From a bacterium (GTDB taxonomy: Bacteria > Planctomycetota > Planctomycetia > Pirellulales > Pirellulaceae): a stretch of 64,000 bases of DNA. The DNA lies in contig JAUIGN010000029.1 of the NCBI GenBank assembly GCA_030430075.1, positions 1-64,000 on the forward strand, in the 5' to 3' direction. This document shows positions 25,810 to 33,822 of the stretch, piece by piece (the first letter of the stretch is position 1; each line of letters opens with the position of its first letter). The notes below the pieces were generated by a model. It saw nothing but the letters and a program-made list of their open reading frames with translations. It searched no databases and was not told the DNA's origin. Made by a program: the position numbers and the translations under genes.

Positions 25810-26889
25810 CTATTTGACAGCGTTCACTTTTTCGTAAACCGCGAACGTCGTGTCCCAACTGACGTCTTCTTGCGGCGCGGTAAACACAGACTCCCATGTT
25901 ACGCCGTCTGTGCTTCTCTTGATGTCGTAGCGGCGGCGTTCGACATTGATGATCGTTCCCGTTTCCGCTTCGACAAACCGACCGCCGGGAGTTGATTCAG
26001 GCAGATCTTCCCAGGTGATGCCGTCTTTGCTTTTGCGAGCATGAGTTCCCTTTTGTGCGGTGAGCCAGAACTCGCCCCGCACGAAGCTCAACCCCCGCCA
26101 CGACCTGCCCCGGCCTTTGAGTCCATGCTCGTGCAGTGTCCAGGATGCTCCGCCGTCGGATGACCGCGCGACGTGCTCTTTGTAGCTGACCAGAAAGACG
26201 CCGTTTCCGAACACAACCACTTCCTGACCCTGGCCGGCTGCTTCAGGAATCCGGCTGTGCTTCCACGATTGGCAATTGTCGTCGCTTGAGAACACGTGCT
26301 GGTTGTCGCCAACGACGATGAAGCGGCCACCCTTGTAATGGCCGAAGCCGCTAATCATGTGGTGCGTCCTGCCGCCGTCCAACAGCGGCATCACTTTGTG
26401 AGCGTTCCATTGGGAGAGCGACTTGCCGGAACGGGTCACGCCGCGCCACTGATCGGCGCTGGTGAGCAAGACGCCATTCCCGCCGGCCGCCCCCCAAACG
26501 CTGCCAAGCTTGGTGGGTGCTGGGTTCAAGTGAGTCCAGTTGACGCCATCGTCCGAGCCAATGTAGACGCCAGGCGTACCCCACCCAGAAAACACGCCGA
26601 TCACGCCTCGAGTCGAAGCCATGCCATACACGGCAAATGTGCCGTGCCAGCCACCATCTTCCAAGGAATCCGTGCCCAGAAACGTCTGCGTCCATGTCTT
26701 GCCATCGTCGCGCGAGACCAGAATCCGCATCCCTTGCTTGGAACAGGCGGCGAAGACGGGCTCTTCCATTCTGGGAGTCAATTCACGGCCGTATGGGATG
26801 TCGTCGCGAATCGGTGCGTGCTTCCTTTGCGCCAGTGCCGGCGTGAGCCAGGCGAGTACGGCGATGATCGTCAAGGCAATACGGATCAT
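25810..26889 (-). CDS. Exported BNR/sialidase-like propeller protein
   Basis: The 359-aa product has a signal peptide (MIRIALTIIAVLAWLTPALAQ). The rest shows repeated Asp-box-like motifs of a beta-propeller (SRDDGKTWTQ, GSDDGVNWTH, SSDDNCQSWKH, SSDGGASWTL, SKDGITWEDL, STDGVTWESV), about six blades. This fold occurs in sialidases and Ycf48-like proteins, but the Arg triad of sialidases is not evident, so an enzymatic role is unproven. It is the first gene of the set that continues with the esterase (71-nt gap) and the PQQ-like propeller. Confidence 0.75.
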   Translation of the reverse strand: MIRIALTIIAVLAWLTPALAQRKHAPIRDDIPYGRELTPRMEEPVFAACSKQGMRILVSRDDGKTWTQTFLGTDSLEDGGWHGTFAVYGMASTRGVIGVFSGWGTPGVYIGSDDGVNWTHLNPAPTKLGSVWGAAGGNGVLLTSADQWRGVTRSGKSLSQWNAHKVMPLLDGGRTHHMISGFGHYKGGRFIVVGDNQHVFSSDDNCQSWKHSRIPEAAGQGQEVVVFGNGVFLVSYKEHVARSSDGGASWTLHEHGLKGRGRSWRGLSFVRGEFWLTAQKGTHARKSKDGITWEDLPESTPGGRFVEAETGTIINVERRRYDIKRSTDGVTWESVFTAPQEDVSWDTTFAVYEKVNAVK

Positions 26890-27081
26890 GGCATGTCCAG
26901 GTCATGGATTAACGCAATATTGAACGTCCGGCCAGCATGGCGGGGGCGGAACGCGGCGGATTGATTATACTTCAGTCGGCGTTGCCTAGAGACCAGGCAT
27001 CGCAACCCGCGGTGTCAGCGGCCGTGATTGACAATGAGCAACCTGGGTACTTGAACATACAGTCTCGAACAAGGGTGTAAC

Positions 27082-28389
27082 ATGCGTTTCTTGTTGTTTG
27101 GCTTGATGCTGGTGCCCGCATCCGTTGCCGGCGCTCAGTCAGAATCGGGATTGGCGAAAGACGTTCTTGTCGGCGATGCCATTGGCCGGCAACGACCGTC
27201 CGGCGCTCCAGCCGGACCGTGGAAGATTGATGCCTGGAAGAAAACGCCAGGGGTAGAGTGGCTCGATTCCGACAGCCCCATTCGATCGCTCACGTATTGC
27301 AATGAACCGCATAACCGCGTAGTAACCGACGTGTTTGCATTTTACGCGACACCCGGTTCCATCAGCGGCAATCCGGCTCTCGACAAGGACTTGCCGGCGG
27401 TGGTGTTGATTCACGGCGGCGGCGGGACGGCGTTTGCCGAATGGGTATGGTTGTGGGCGAAGCGCGGCTACGCGGCGATCGCGATGGATCTCTCCGGCCG
27501 ACGACCGGCCGCTCCGATGTTCGATCCGCAATCCGGCGAGCTCGTGCCGAACCTGCGTGCCGCGCGGACGCGTTTGCAACGTGGTGGTCCGGAAGCGGAT
27601 CACGTCGCCAAATTCCAGAACGTGGGCGGGGACGTGACGGACGACTGGCAATACCACGCGGTCGCTGCCGTACTGCGAGCCCATTCGCTGGTGCGCAGTT
27701 TTCCAGAAGTTGACGAGCAGCGGACTGCAGTCACCGGAATCAGTTGGGGCGGATACATGACGTGCTTGACCGCGTCGCTCGATGACCGCTTCAAGGCGGC
27801 CGTCCCGGTCTATGGCTGCGGGTTTCTGTACGAAGGCGAATCGGTCCAGAAGCGGTTGATCGACGGGCTCAACGACGACAAGCGCCGCGAGTGGATTCGG
27901 ACCTATGATCCATCCGTCTGGCTGCCGCGGTGCCGCGTTCCCATCTTCTTCGTCAACGGAACGAACGACAAACACTATCCGCTGAACAGCTACCTGCGCA
28001 GCTATGATCTCGTGCCCGGACCGAAACAGATTCGGATCGAGGCCGGCATGCGACACAGCCACGTCCACGGTTGGGCACCGGCGGAAATCGGCTTGTTCAT
28101 CGATCAGCACGTAGGCGGCGGCACACCGTTGCCATCGTTTGGCAACCTGCAAGCCGAAGGCGGGAAAGTGTCGGCAACGATCACCTCAACGTTGCCGATT
28201 AAGCAAGCGCAACTCGTCTACACCACCGATGCAGGGCCACTCGTCGATCGCCGCTGGCAAAGCGTCAGCGCAACGGTTGATGGACGACGTGTGACCAGTT
28301 CGATTCCCAACGCCGCCACGATTTGGATGCTCACCGCAACCGACTCCCGCGACGCAATGATCAGCACGCGAGTCCAGTTCGCCCGGTAA
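27082..28389 (+). CDS. Secreted acetyl-xylan-esterase / dienelactone-hydrolase-like enzyme
   Basis: The 435-aa protein has a short signal peptide (MRFLLFGLMLVPASVAGA). The oxyanion region HGGGG is at 111-115, the nucleophile elbow GISWGG at 219-224 (Ser221), Asp296 in NGTNDKHYP and His in MRHSHVHGW (325-329). A YGCGF segment after the nucleophile helix resembles acetyl xylan esterases and related prolyl-oligopeptidase-like hydrolases. A C-terminal ~90-aa beta domain follows the catalytic part. The substrate is likely a plant or algal polysaccharide ester. It is divergent from the BNR gene, with a 192-bp shared upstream region. Confidence 0.8.
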   Translation: MRFLLFGLMLVPASVAGAQSESGLAKDVLVGDAIGRQRPSGAPAGPWKIDAWKKTPGVEWLDSDSPIRSLTYCNEPHNRVVTDVFAFYATPGSISGNPALDKDLPAVVLIHGGGGTAFAEWVWLWAKRGYAAIAMDLSGRRPAAPMFDPQSGELVPNLRAARTRLQRGGPEADHVAKFQNVGGDVTDDWQYHAVAAVLRAHSLVRSFPEVDEQRTAVTGISWGGYMTCLTASLDDRFKAAVPVYGCGFLYEGESVQKRLIDGLNDDKRREWIRTYDPSVWLPRCRVPIFFVNGTNDKHYPLNSYLRSYDLVPGPKQIRIEAGMRHSHVHGWAPAEIGLFIDQHVGGGTPLPSFGNLQAEGGKVSATITSTLPIKQAQLVYTTDAGPLVDRRWQSVSATVDGRRVTSSIPNAATIWMLTATDSRDAMISTRVQFAR

Positions 28390-28579
28390 TCGCAGCCCGA
28401 GCCGTCGGCCAGCAAGTCGATCGGGCTGAGACGGTCATGGCAGTAGATCAACGATTCTTGAGTCCTGTTCCGCTCGTCGCCCGTTGTTCTTGATTGCCCA
28501 AGCCGCTCTCCCGACCGCTCAATCACTGCACGCTCGACAAGCCCGCATCGCGTTCCGCGCAAAGGGTCCCCTTCAATCC

Positions 28580-28639
28580 ATCAGCCGTTGGGCGTTAGCC
28601 CCGGTTCCGTTGATCGCCGAGCAAACCGGACGCCACCGC
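28580..28639. repeat. Planctomycete REP-like hairpin repeat, copy 2 (degenerate)
   Basis: ATCAGCCGTTGGGCGTTAGC followed by CCCGGTT (28580-28606) is the reverse complement of the copy 1 arm and tail, and AACCGGACGCCACCGC (28624-28639) is the weaker partner arm. It lies between convergent genes ending at 28389 and 29018. The rest of 28390-28870 shows no other recognisable feature. Confidence 0.6.
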
Positions 28640-28870
28640 GTTCCGGCTGAGATGCGACGGGCTTCTGATCAGTCCACCGCAAACGATCCTGAAACAGCGA
28701 ATTTCACTGAACCGTCGTTGGCTCATGACTTGGCTGGACGAACCGCGCGTGTCGATGCATTGGCGTATCACTCGTGTCACGCATCGCCTTGTTCTTTCCG
28801 ATCGGCAAGCTGAAGCAAGAGGAACAACAGGCGTGGGAGACCTTCGGTCGGCGGTTTCGGCGGGGTCAGA

Positions 28871-28985
28871 GACCCGCGCCGAGCAATGCGGCGGAGGGCC
28901 GCGCCGAGCATTTTGTCAGAGACCCGCGCCGAGCATTTTGTCGGCGACCCGCGCCGAGCAATGTGTTGGGGGGCCGTGCTGAAAG
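28871..28985. repeat. Short tandem repeat of about 25 bp
   Basis: Four good copies and one partial copy of a 25-26-bp unit, GACCCGCGCCGAGCATTTTG plus about five bases, begin at 28871, 28896, 28921, 28946 and about 28972. Copies alternate between ...GCATTTTGTC and ...GCAATG(C/T)G. There are no spacers, so it is not a CRISPR. It lies just downstream of the CAP-domain gene. Confidence 0.65.
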
Positions 28986-29017
28986 GCGGGCGGTTGATGC
29001 AGCGCGACAGAATCTGT

Positions 29018-30679
29018 TCAGAATAGGCCGAAGTAAAGATCAATTGCGGTGAGCAACTCTTTTTTTGACCTGGCCACGAGAAGATCGTCATCGCGCGCCC
29101 GCTTGTCTGCTGCGAAAGCAGCAACCGAACTCGATCGGAATCGCCAGCCGTTGGAGGCGGCCGGTTGCTGCCTGGCCGGGCCCTCGCCTTCGGGGCCGGT
29201 GTCGGGGCCATCGAGGCCGGGTTGCCGGTTCAGATAGTTAATGATCGCCAGCGCATCAAACGGTGTCACCAGGTAATTGGTGTCAACGTCGTAGAAGACG
29301 TCCGGAACCGTTTCGATCTCCGGCAGCACGACCGGGCCGCCGCGGTTCAAGTAGTTGATAATCACCAGGGCATCCAGGGGCGTCACCTGGCCGTCGCCGT
29401 TGCTGTCGAGGTGATTGTCCGGGTTCGTCCAGGGCCAGGGTGTGCCCTCCGTATCGTTGTCTTCGACCGTCAAGGTCGCACTCGCCGCCCCCAGCCCGTC
29501 CGCCGACACGTCAATCACCACCTGCTGCGGCCCGTCGACCAGCGGATCGTTGATGGCGTGCAACGGCAACATGACGCTCGCCTCGCCCGCCGGGATGGTC
29601 ATCGGCGAGTCCACATAGGCTTCCGACTCGTCACTGCTGGTGATCGAGATCTGCAGCGGCTGGCTTGTATCGGCAAAACGGCGCGTGACAGTGATAAAGT
29701 CAGCATGTTCCCCGGAGGCTTCCGAAATCGAGTCGCTGGCCAACTCGATGGTCAACTGAGGTGCCTGGGGATCGATCGCCATCACATCGTACTGATACGT
29801 CTGCGTCTGACCGTTGATCTCAATTCCTTCCACCGTAATCGAGAACTGGCCATCTTCGCCGAACGACCCCACGTCGACCCCGGACGGCTCCCAGACCAGG
29901 GTGTTCCATCCGTAGCCGTTTGCTATCGGGTGTTGGATCAGCGACAGCGAACGGCCATCGTTCGTCATCGTCACGACCGCTTCGGAAAAGTCGGCCGTGG
30001 CATGCGACAGGGACCAGCGCGGGAAGACCAGGTCTTTCGGAACGTATCCCGCGGGCGGCCAGGACGTCCATTCGGGCGCTGGATTGTTAGCGAAGGAACC
30101 GATCACCCAGAGGGCGTTGGACAACGACGTCGAACCGGTTCCCATCGTCTGTGCACGCGGATAGAGAATCCAGCGGCGATGCCCGACGGCCGTGTTGTTG
30201 CTACCAGGGTCTTCGATGTAACCCGTGATCGCCGCCGGACCCGTGACGCCGAGATACAGGTTCGATCGGCCTGCCGCCTCGGCACCATCCGCCGTGTAGC
30301 AGGCCCAGTCCGTGCCGGGAAAATGCGACAGTGCGTACTGGGCATGCATCATCAAGGCCGCCTGCTGGGCCTTGGCGTTGAGTGCCGGATCGAAGGTCAC
30401 GTCCTGCAACCCCGACATGTTGCGAAAGTAGTTCACCAACTCTAACGTGGCGTCCGTCGCTTCCTGGTTGACGGTCCCCGCATCACACGTCGCCGTGCTG
30501 CCGGTCCAGTTGAGCGGCGTTTCATAGGCCGGCGTATAACGCTCGAGGTAGGCGTTCGTCACGTCCAACCGATCCAACGTGTCGATCGGGCCGGCGAGTA
30601 CATGACGTGCTTCGAGCGATTCGAGAATGCAGGACCTGGACATCTTGGACGTCACCACAGGGCACCACCATCGAGTCAT
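29018..30679 (-). CDS. CAP-domain protein with Calx-beta-like and dockerin domains
   Basis: The 553-aa product has the planctomycetal export signature ESLEARHVLA at residues ~20-29. A CAP/SCP domain (~70-220) shows VNYFRNMSGL, a His in MMHAQYALSH and GHRRWILYP. A Calx-beta-like domain (~290-400, VTRRFADTSQPLQI to VTVEDNDTEG style) is followed by a type I dockerin with two Ca loops (LDSNGDGQVTPLDALVIINY and a second DVDTNYLVTPFDALAIINYL). CAP proteins are secreted and often bind or cleave other proteins or lipids. The dockerin suggests attachment to a cohesin partner. A nearby ATG at 30643 is another possible start; neither has a good SD. Confidence 0.82.
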   Translation of the reverse strand: MTRWWCPVVTSKMSRSCILESLEARHVLAGPIDTLDRLDVTNAYLERYTPAYETPLNWTGSTATCDAGTVNQEATDATLELVNYFRNMSGLQDVTFDPALNAKAQQAALMMHAQYALSHFPGTDWACYTADGAEAAGRSNLYLGVTGPAAITGYIEDPGSNNTAVGHRRWILYPRAQTMGTGSTSLSNALWVIGSFANNPAPEWTSWPPAGYVPKDLVFPRWSLSHATADFSEAVVTMTNDGRSLSLIQHPIANGYGWNTLVWEPSGVDVGSFGEDGQFSITVEGIEINGQTQTYQYDVMAIDPQAPQLTIELASDSISEASGEHADFITVTRRFADTSQPLQISITSSDESEAYVDSPMTIPAGEASVMLPLHAINDPLVDGPQQVVIDVSADGLGAASATLTVEDNDTEGTPWPWTNPDNHLDSNGDGQVTPLDALVIINYLNRGGPVVLPEIETVPDVFYDVDTNYLVTPFDALAIINYLNRQPGLDGPDTGPEGEGPARQQPAASNGWRFRSSSVAAFAADKRARDDDLLVARSKKELLTAIDLYFGLF

Positions 30680-30925
30680 GGTCAGATGTAGTATTCCGAT
30701 CGGCGCGGGAAGAGCAGTGCAACCTGTGGTTGAATATCACTCCACAGGCGCGCCTCCATGAAAAGCCTGTTGGAAGTATAGCATGTGGGATGACGAAGGC
30801 TGGACCAAGACCGAGAAGTTATTACACCCGGATTGTTCATCAAGGAACAACCGCGCAGTGCAAGTCGCTGTGCCGCAATCGTTTGGGGCGAACCAGCTCG
30901 AAGTGCCACACATCGCAGGCGGAAT

Positions 30926-30985
30926 GCGTTAGCGTCCGGTTCGTTCTGCCATCAACCAAACCGGGGCTAACGCCCAACGGCTGAT
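30926..30985. repeat. Planctomycete REP-like hairpin repeat, copy 3
   Basis: Arms GCGTTAGCGTCCGGTT (30926-30941) and AACCGGGGCTAACGCC (30959-30974) followed by CAACGGCTGAT form a hairpin with the same sequence as copy 1 but in inverted arm order. It sits in the 423-bp region between the minus-strand CAP gene start and the end of the redox operon. A GC-rich GGCGCC(CGACG)GGCGCC hairpin follows at 31001-31017, possibly ending the operon. Confidence 0.7.
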
Positions 30986-31102
30986 GATTATTCCGAGGCC
31001 GGCGCCCGACGGGGCGCCGAAAAGAGAGGCCGGCGGCGTTTGCAAGCGGGCAGTGGACGACTTTCCCGTAGCAAAAGGCGGCCCCCCCGTTCCCCCGTTT
31101 GG

Positions 31103-32029
31103 TTAGTTCGTCAGCCGAGGTGTCGTGCCGTCTGCCGCGGCGGCCGCCGAATCAGCGGATGCTGCGGCTTGACGCTTCTGCCAGGCCAGTTCCGCACTCA
31201 GCGCGATGGGACCGACGATGAACAACGCATAGTACGGGGCATGGATAACCTGTCCGAGACGAAGCAACATCTCGGCGACCGCCACCAGAAACGCCACCAA
31301 ACATTGCCCGCGCACGCCGCTCACGGTCGTGCGGGGATCGGTGATCATAAAGAAGATAAACAACTGGTACATGGGTCCCGTCAGTGGCGCAATACTGGCC
31401 AGGAACGGGTCGCCTGTGATCAGGCTACGCACGCCGGAAAGCAATCCAAACGATGCCACATACGTCAGGCAGATGTGAAACCGTTCCAACCGCATGATGA
31501 TGATCGATCCCAGGCACCACACGACCACCATTGGCCAGACAAAGTTACCCCATTGAATGCTCAATGACGCCACCGACGCCGGGTACAGAAACAGCATTGC
31601 GCTGACTCCGAAGTTCGACGGATTCCAGAGATGCCGATTCTGCCAGCGGAGCACGTACTTCGACATCAGCGACAAGGCAGCGCACAGGGCGTACGGCCAG
31701 AAGAACGGCGAGCGAATCAAGATGCCGACACTGATCCCGGAAATATACGCGCTGGCCAGGTGCGGCAGTTTTTGCGTGATCAGTTTACCGAGCAACAGTT
31801 CGCAGCCGATGGCCACGGCGATCGCCAGCAGGGTGCGCGTCCAACTCTCCAACATGCCGAACGTGAGTTGGCCGACCAGCAAGATGCAACTGATCAAAGC
31901 GGGTGCCAGAAAGCGGTTGTTGAGGCTGAGCATCTGCTTCCAGCCAGACGATGGCCGACCCTTTTTCCGGGATGCTTCCGACACCGGCATCGCTCCGTGA
32001 CTCGCATCGCGTTTTTCAAGATGACTCAT
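31103..32029 (-). CDS. UnbU/RnfD-like integral membrane protein
   Basis: The 308-aa protein has roughly eight to ten hydrophobic helices (FLAPALISCILLVGQLTFGM, TLLAIAVAIGCELLLG, YALCAALSLMSKYVL, AMLFLYPASVASLS, MYQLFIFFMITDP) and the NPSNFGVSAMLF motif where RnfD/NqrB relatives carry their NP.xxG segment. It resembles the RnfD-like protein UnbU that accompanies UnbV in enediyne gene clusters. RnfD and NqrB hold a flavin covalently, but the SGATxAT site was not seen. ATG 32029 overlaps the UnbV stop (ATGA), so it is the last gene of the redox operon. The long upstream extension is inside the neighbouring gene and was rejected. Confidence 0.75.
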   Translation of the reverse strand: MSHLEKRDASHGAMPVSEASRKKGRPSSGWKQMLSLNNRFLAPALISCILLVGQLTFGMLESWTRTLLAIAVAIGCELLLGKLITQKLPHLASAYISGISVGILIRSPFFWPYALCAALSLMSKYVLRWQNRHLWNPSNFGVSAMLFLYPASVASLSIQWGNFVWPMVVVWCLGSIIIMRLERFHICLTYVASFGLLSGVRSLITGDPFLASIAPLTGPMYQLFIFFMITDPRTTVSGVRGQCLVAFLVAVAEMLLRLGQVIHAPYYALFIVGPIALSAELAWQKRQAAASADSAAAAADGTTPRLTN

Positions 32030-33822
32030 TCCGATTCCCGCACATGGTGTATCTGGTCCGTTGCGGGAGATGCAATGACCTGCTCCCGACCGGATGGCCA
32101 GCGGATCAGAACACGCTCGACCTCCGCGTGCCCGCCCAGTCCGAAATGCAATCGCCGCTGGTTCTGGGCCGAATAACCGCTCGCCGCGACCAGTTCCTGA
32201 AGTTGCTGCTGACCGGCGAAGAAGACACGCACCTGAGCCCCGATCGCACTCCGGTTGCTGTCCGTACCCTGCAACTCGAAAGCGATCCAATGATGGCCGG
32301 CGGCAACCTGGTTTCGGTACAGCAACAGCGGACCCCGCTGGTTGGCGACCAACACGTCCAAGGTACCGCGGTTGTCGACGTCGACCAGGGCCACACCGCG
32401 CCCGTCGTGCTGGTCCGTTGCCCCAACGAACTGGGCGACATCCTGAAACTGCCCTGCCCCGTCATTGAGCCAGACCCGCTTGGGCTGATAACCGGCCAGT
32501 GTCCGTCCTTTCATGGCCGGCCAATTTCCGGCATCTGAAATGATCCGCGAATGGCCGCCCGTGATCTGCGAAAAATCGTACCAGTAGCTTGTCCCCTGAT
32601 CGCCGGAAACGTAGCCGTTGGTCAAATACAGATCGACGAACCCATCGTTGTTAAGATCACCGAACTGGGCGCCGAAGCTCCAGCCTCCCAGCTCAACCCC
32701 CATGACCGAGGCCATGTTCTCGAACCGCAGCGAACCGTCATCAGCCGGGAACCACAGGTTGTTTCCTTGGATCAGCACACCTTTTTCGGAAATGTTCGTC
32801 TCATAGATCGCCAGCCGGCCTTGATTCAGCACGTCGCCGACGGCAGCGTTCATGCCGCTCTTCGGGGCATAACCGATCCCGCTTTCCTTGCCGATTTCAC
32901 GGAACCGCTGCCCGGCCTCATTGAGGAACATTTCCGACACCCCATAGTCGTTGGCAAGGAAAAGATCGGGATACGCGTCGTCGTTGAAATCGGCTGCGAC
33001 GACCGCCAGTGTCCACCGCCGGCTGTTAATCCCCAGACGTTCGGTCACATCTTCGAACTGACCGTCACCCTTGTTCCGCAGCAGCCACTTGCGGCCGCCG
33101 TTCTTCGCATATTCGAAACTCTCCGGCATGATTCGCGTGTGCTCAAGCTGCTCCAACCGCACGCCGTCGGGCCAGTAGCCGGCCAGAAACAGGTCGATCA
33201 AGCCATCGCGGTCGTAGTCGAGCCACGTTGCGCAGCCGAGATTTGCCCAGGCCGGCAACCCGGCTGATTCCGTCAGTCGCTCGAACGATTCGCCGCGCCG
33301 GTTGCGAAACAGTTCCACGCTTCCCCATTTGTAAACCAGCACGTCTTCATACCCGTCGTTATCAAAGTCGGCCCATACCGACCCCATACACGCACCCCCG
33401 CCGGGTTGGTTCAAGTCGGCAAGCCCGACTTGAGGGGCCACGTCAACGAACGTCCCATCCCGTTGATTGCGGTACAGCCGGTTCAGGCTGTCCGGTGCGC
33501 TGTTCGTGACGTAGAAGTCCTGCCACCCGTCACGATCGAAATCAACGACGGCCACGCTGGCGCCCATGGCAGCGACTTGGGGGGCGATATGATCGAGCCG
33601 CGCGTCCAGGTCCGGCGGTCGATGCACAAAATCGATACCTGCCTCGCCCGCCGACTCCTCCAAGGCAAAGCCGTAGCGACCAAGCAGCGCCGCCGCATCG
33701 GCGGTCTCGGCTGATGGGGATACCGATGTCTTGCCGGATGACAGCCGGAGGTAAACAGCCGGGCCGATCAACAGCCCGACAAACGTCACGATCAACAGTG
33801 TCCGTTTGGTGCGCATCGTCAT
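32026..33822 (-). CDS. CRTAC1-family protein (FG-GAP repeats plus ASPIC/UnbV domain)
   Basis: The 598-aa protein begins MTMRTKRTLLIVTFVGLLIGPA, a signal anchor. FG-GAP/VCBS-type repeats with Ca-binding DxDxDG loops follow (VVDFDRDGWQDFYVTN, WADFDNDGYEDVLVYK, LDYDRDGLIDLFLAGY, AADFNDDAYPDLFLAND, FGDLNNDGFVDLYLTNG, LVDVDNRGTLDVLVANQ). The C-terminal ASPIC/UnbV domain (~520-598) reads IGAQVRV...QNQRRLHFGLG...VLIRWPSG. These beta-propellers are extracytoplasmic, but their molecular role is unknown. It overlaps by 4 nt with both neighbours (ATGA), so it is tightly coupled with the giant UnbV/TPR gene and UnbU. Confidence 0.88.
   Translation of the reverse strand: MTMRTKRTLLIVTFVGLLIGPAVYLRLSSGKTSVSPSAETADAAALLGRYGFALEESAGEAGIDFVHRPPDLDARLDHIAPQVAAMGASVAVVDFDRDGWQDFYVTNSAPDSLNRLYRNQRDGTFVDVAPQVGLADLNQPGGGACMGSVWADFDNDGYEDVLVYKWGSVELFRNRRGESFERLTESAGLPAWANLGCATWLDYDRDGLIDLFLAGYWPDGVRLEQLEHTRIMPESFEYAKNGGRKWLLRNKGDGQFEDVTERLGINSRRWTLAVVAADFNDDAYPDLFLANDYGVSEMFLNEAGQRFREIGKESGIGYAPKSGMNAAVGDVLNQGRLAIYETNISEKGVLIQGNNLWFPADDGSLRFENMASVMGVELGGWSFGAQFGDLNNDGFVDLYLTNGYVSGDQGTSYWYDFSQITGGHSRIISDAGNWPAMKGRTLAGYQPKRVWLNDGAGQFQDVAQFVGATDQHDGRGVALVDVDNRGTLDVLVANQRGPLLLYRNQVAAGHHWIAFELQGTDSNRSAIGAQVRVFFAGQQQLQELVAASGYSAQNQRRLHFGLGGHAEVERVLIRWPSGREQVIASPATDQIHHVRESE

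Noticed and set aside
28871..28985. Possible CRISPR array
   Set aside because: The 25-bp units are directly adjacent with no spacers, and no cas gene is in the window.
28777..29211. Minus-strand open frame running through the short tandem repeats into the dockerin gene
   Set aside because: It overlaps the CAP/dockerin gene end in another frame, is composed of repeat translations (IARRGSLT) and has no recognisable domain.
32029..32290. Longer N-terminus of the UnbU-like protein
   Set aside because: It would overlap the UnbV domain of the upstream gene by 260 bp. The ATG at 32029 gives the 4-nt overlap seen elsewhere in the operon.
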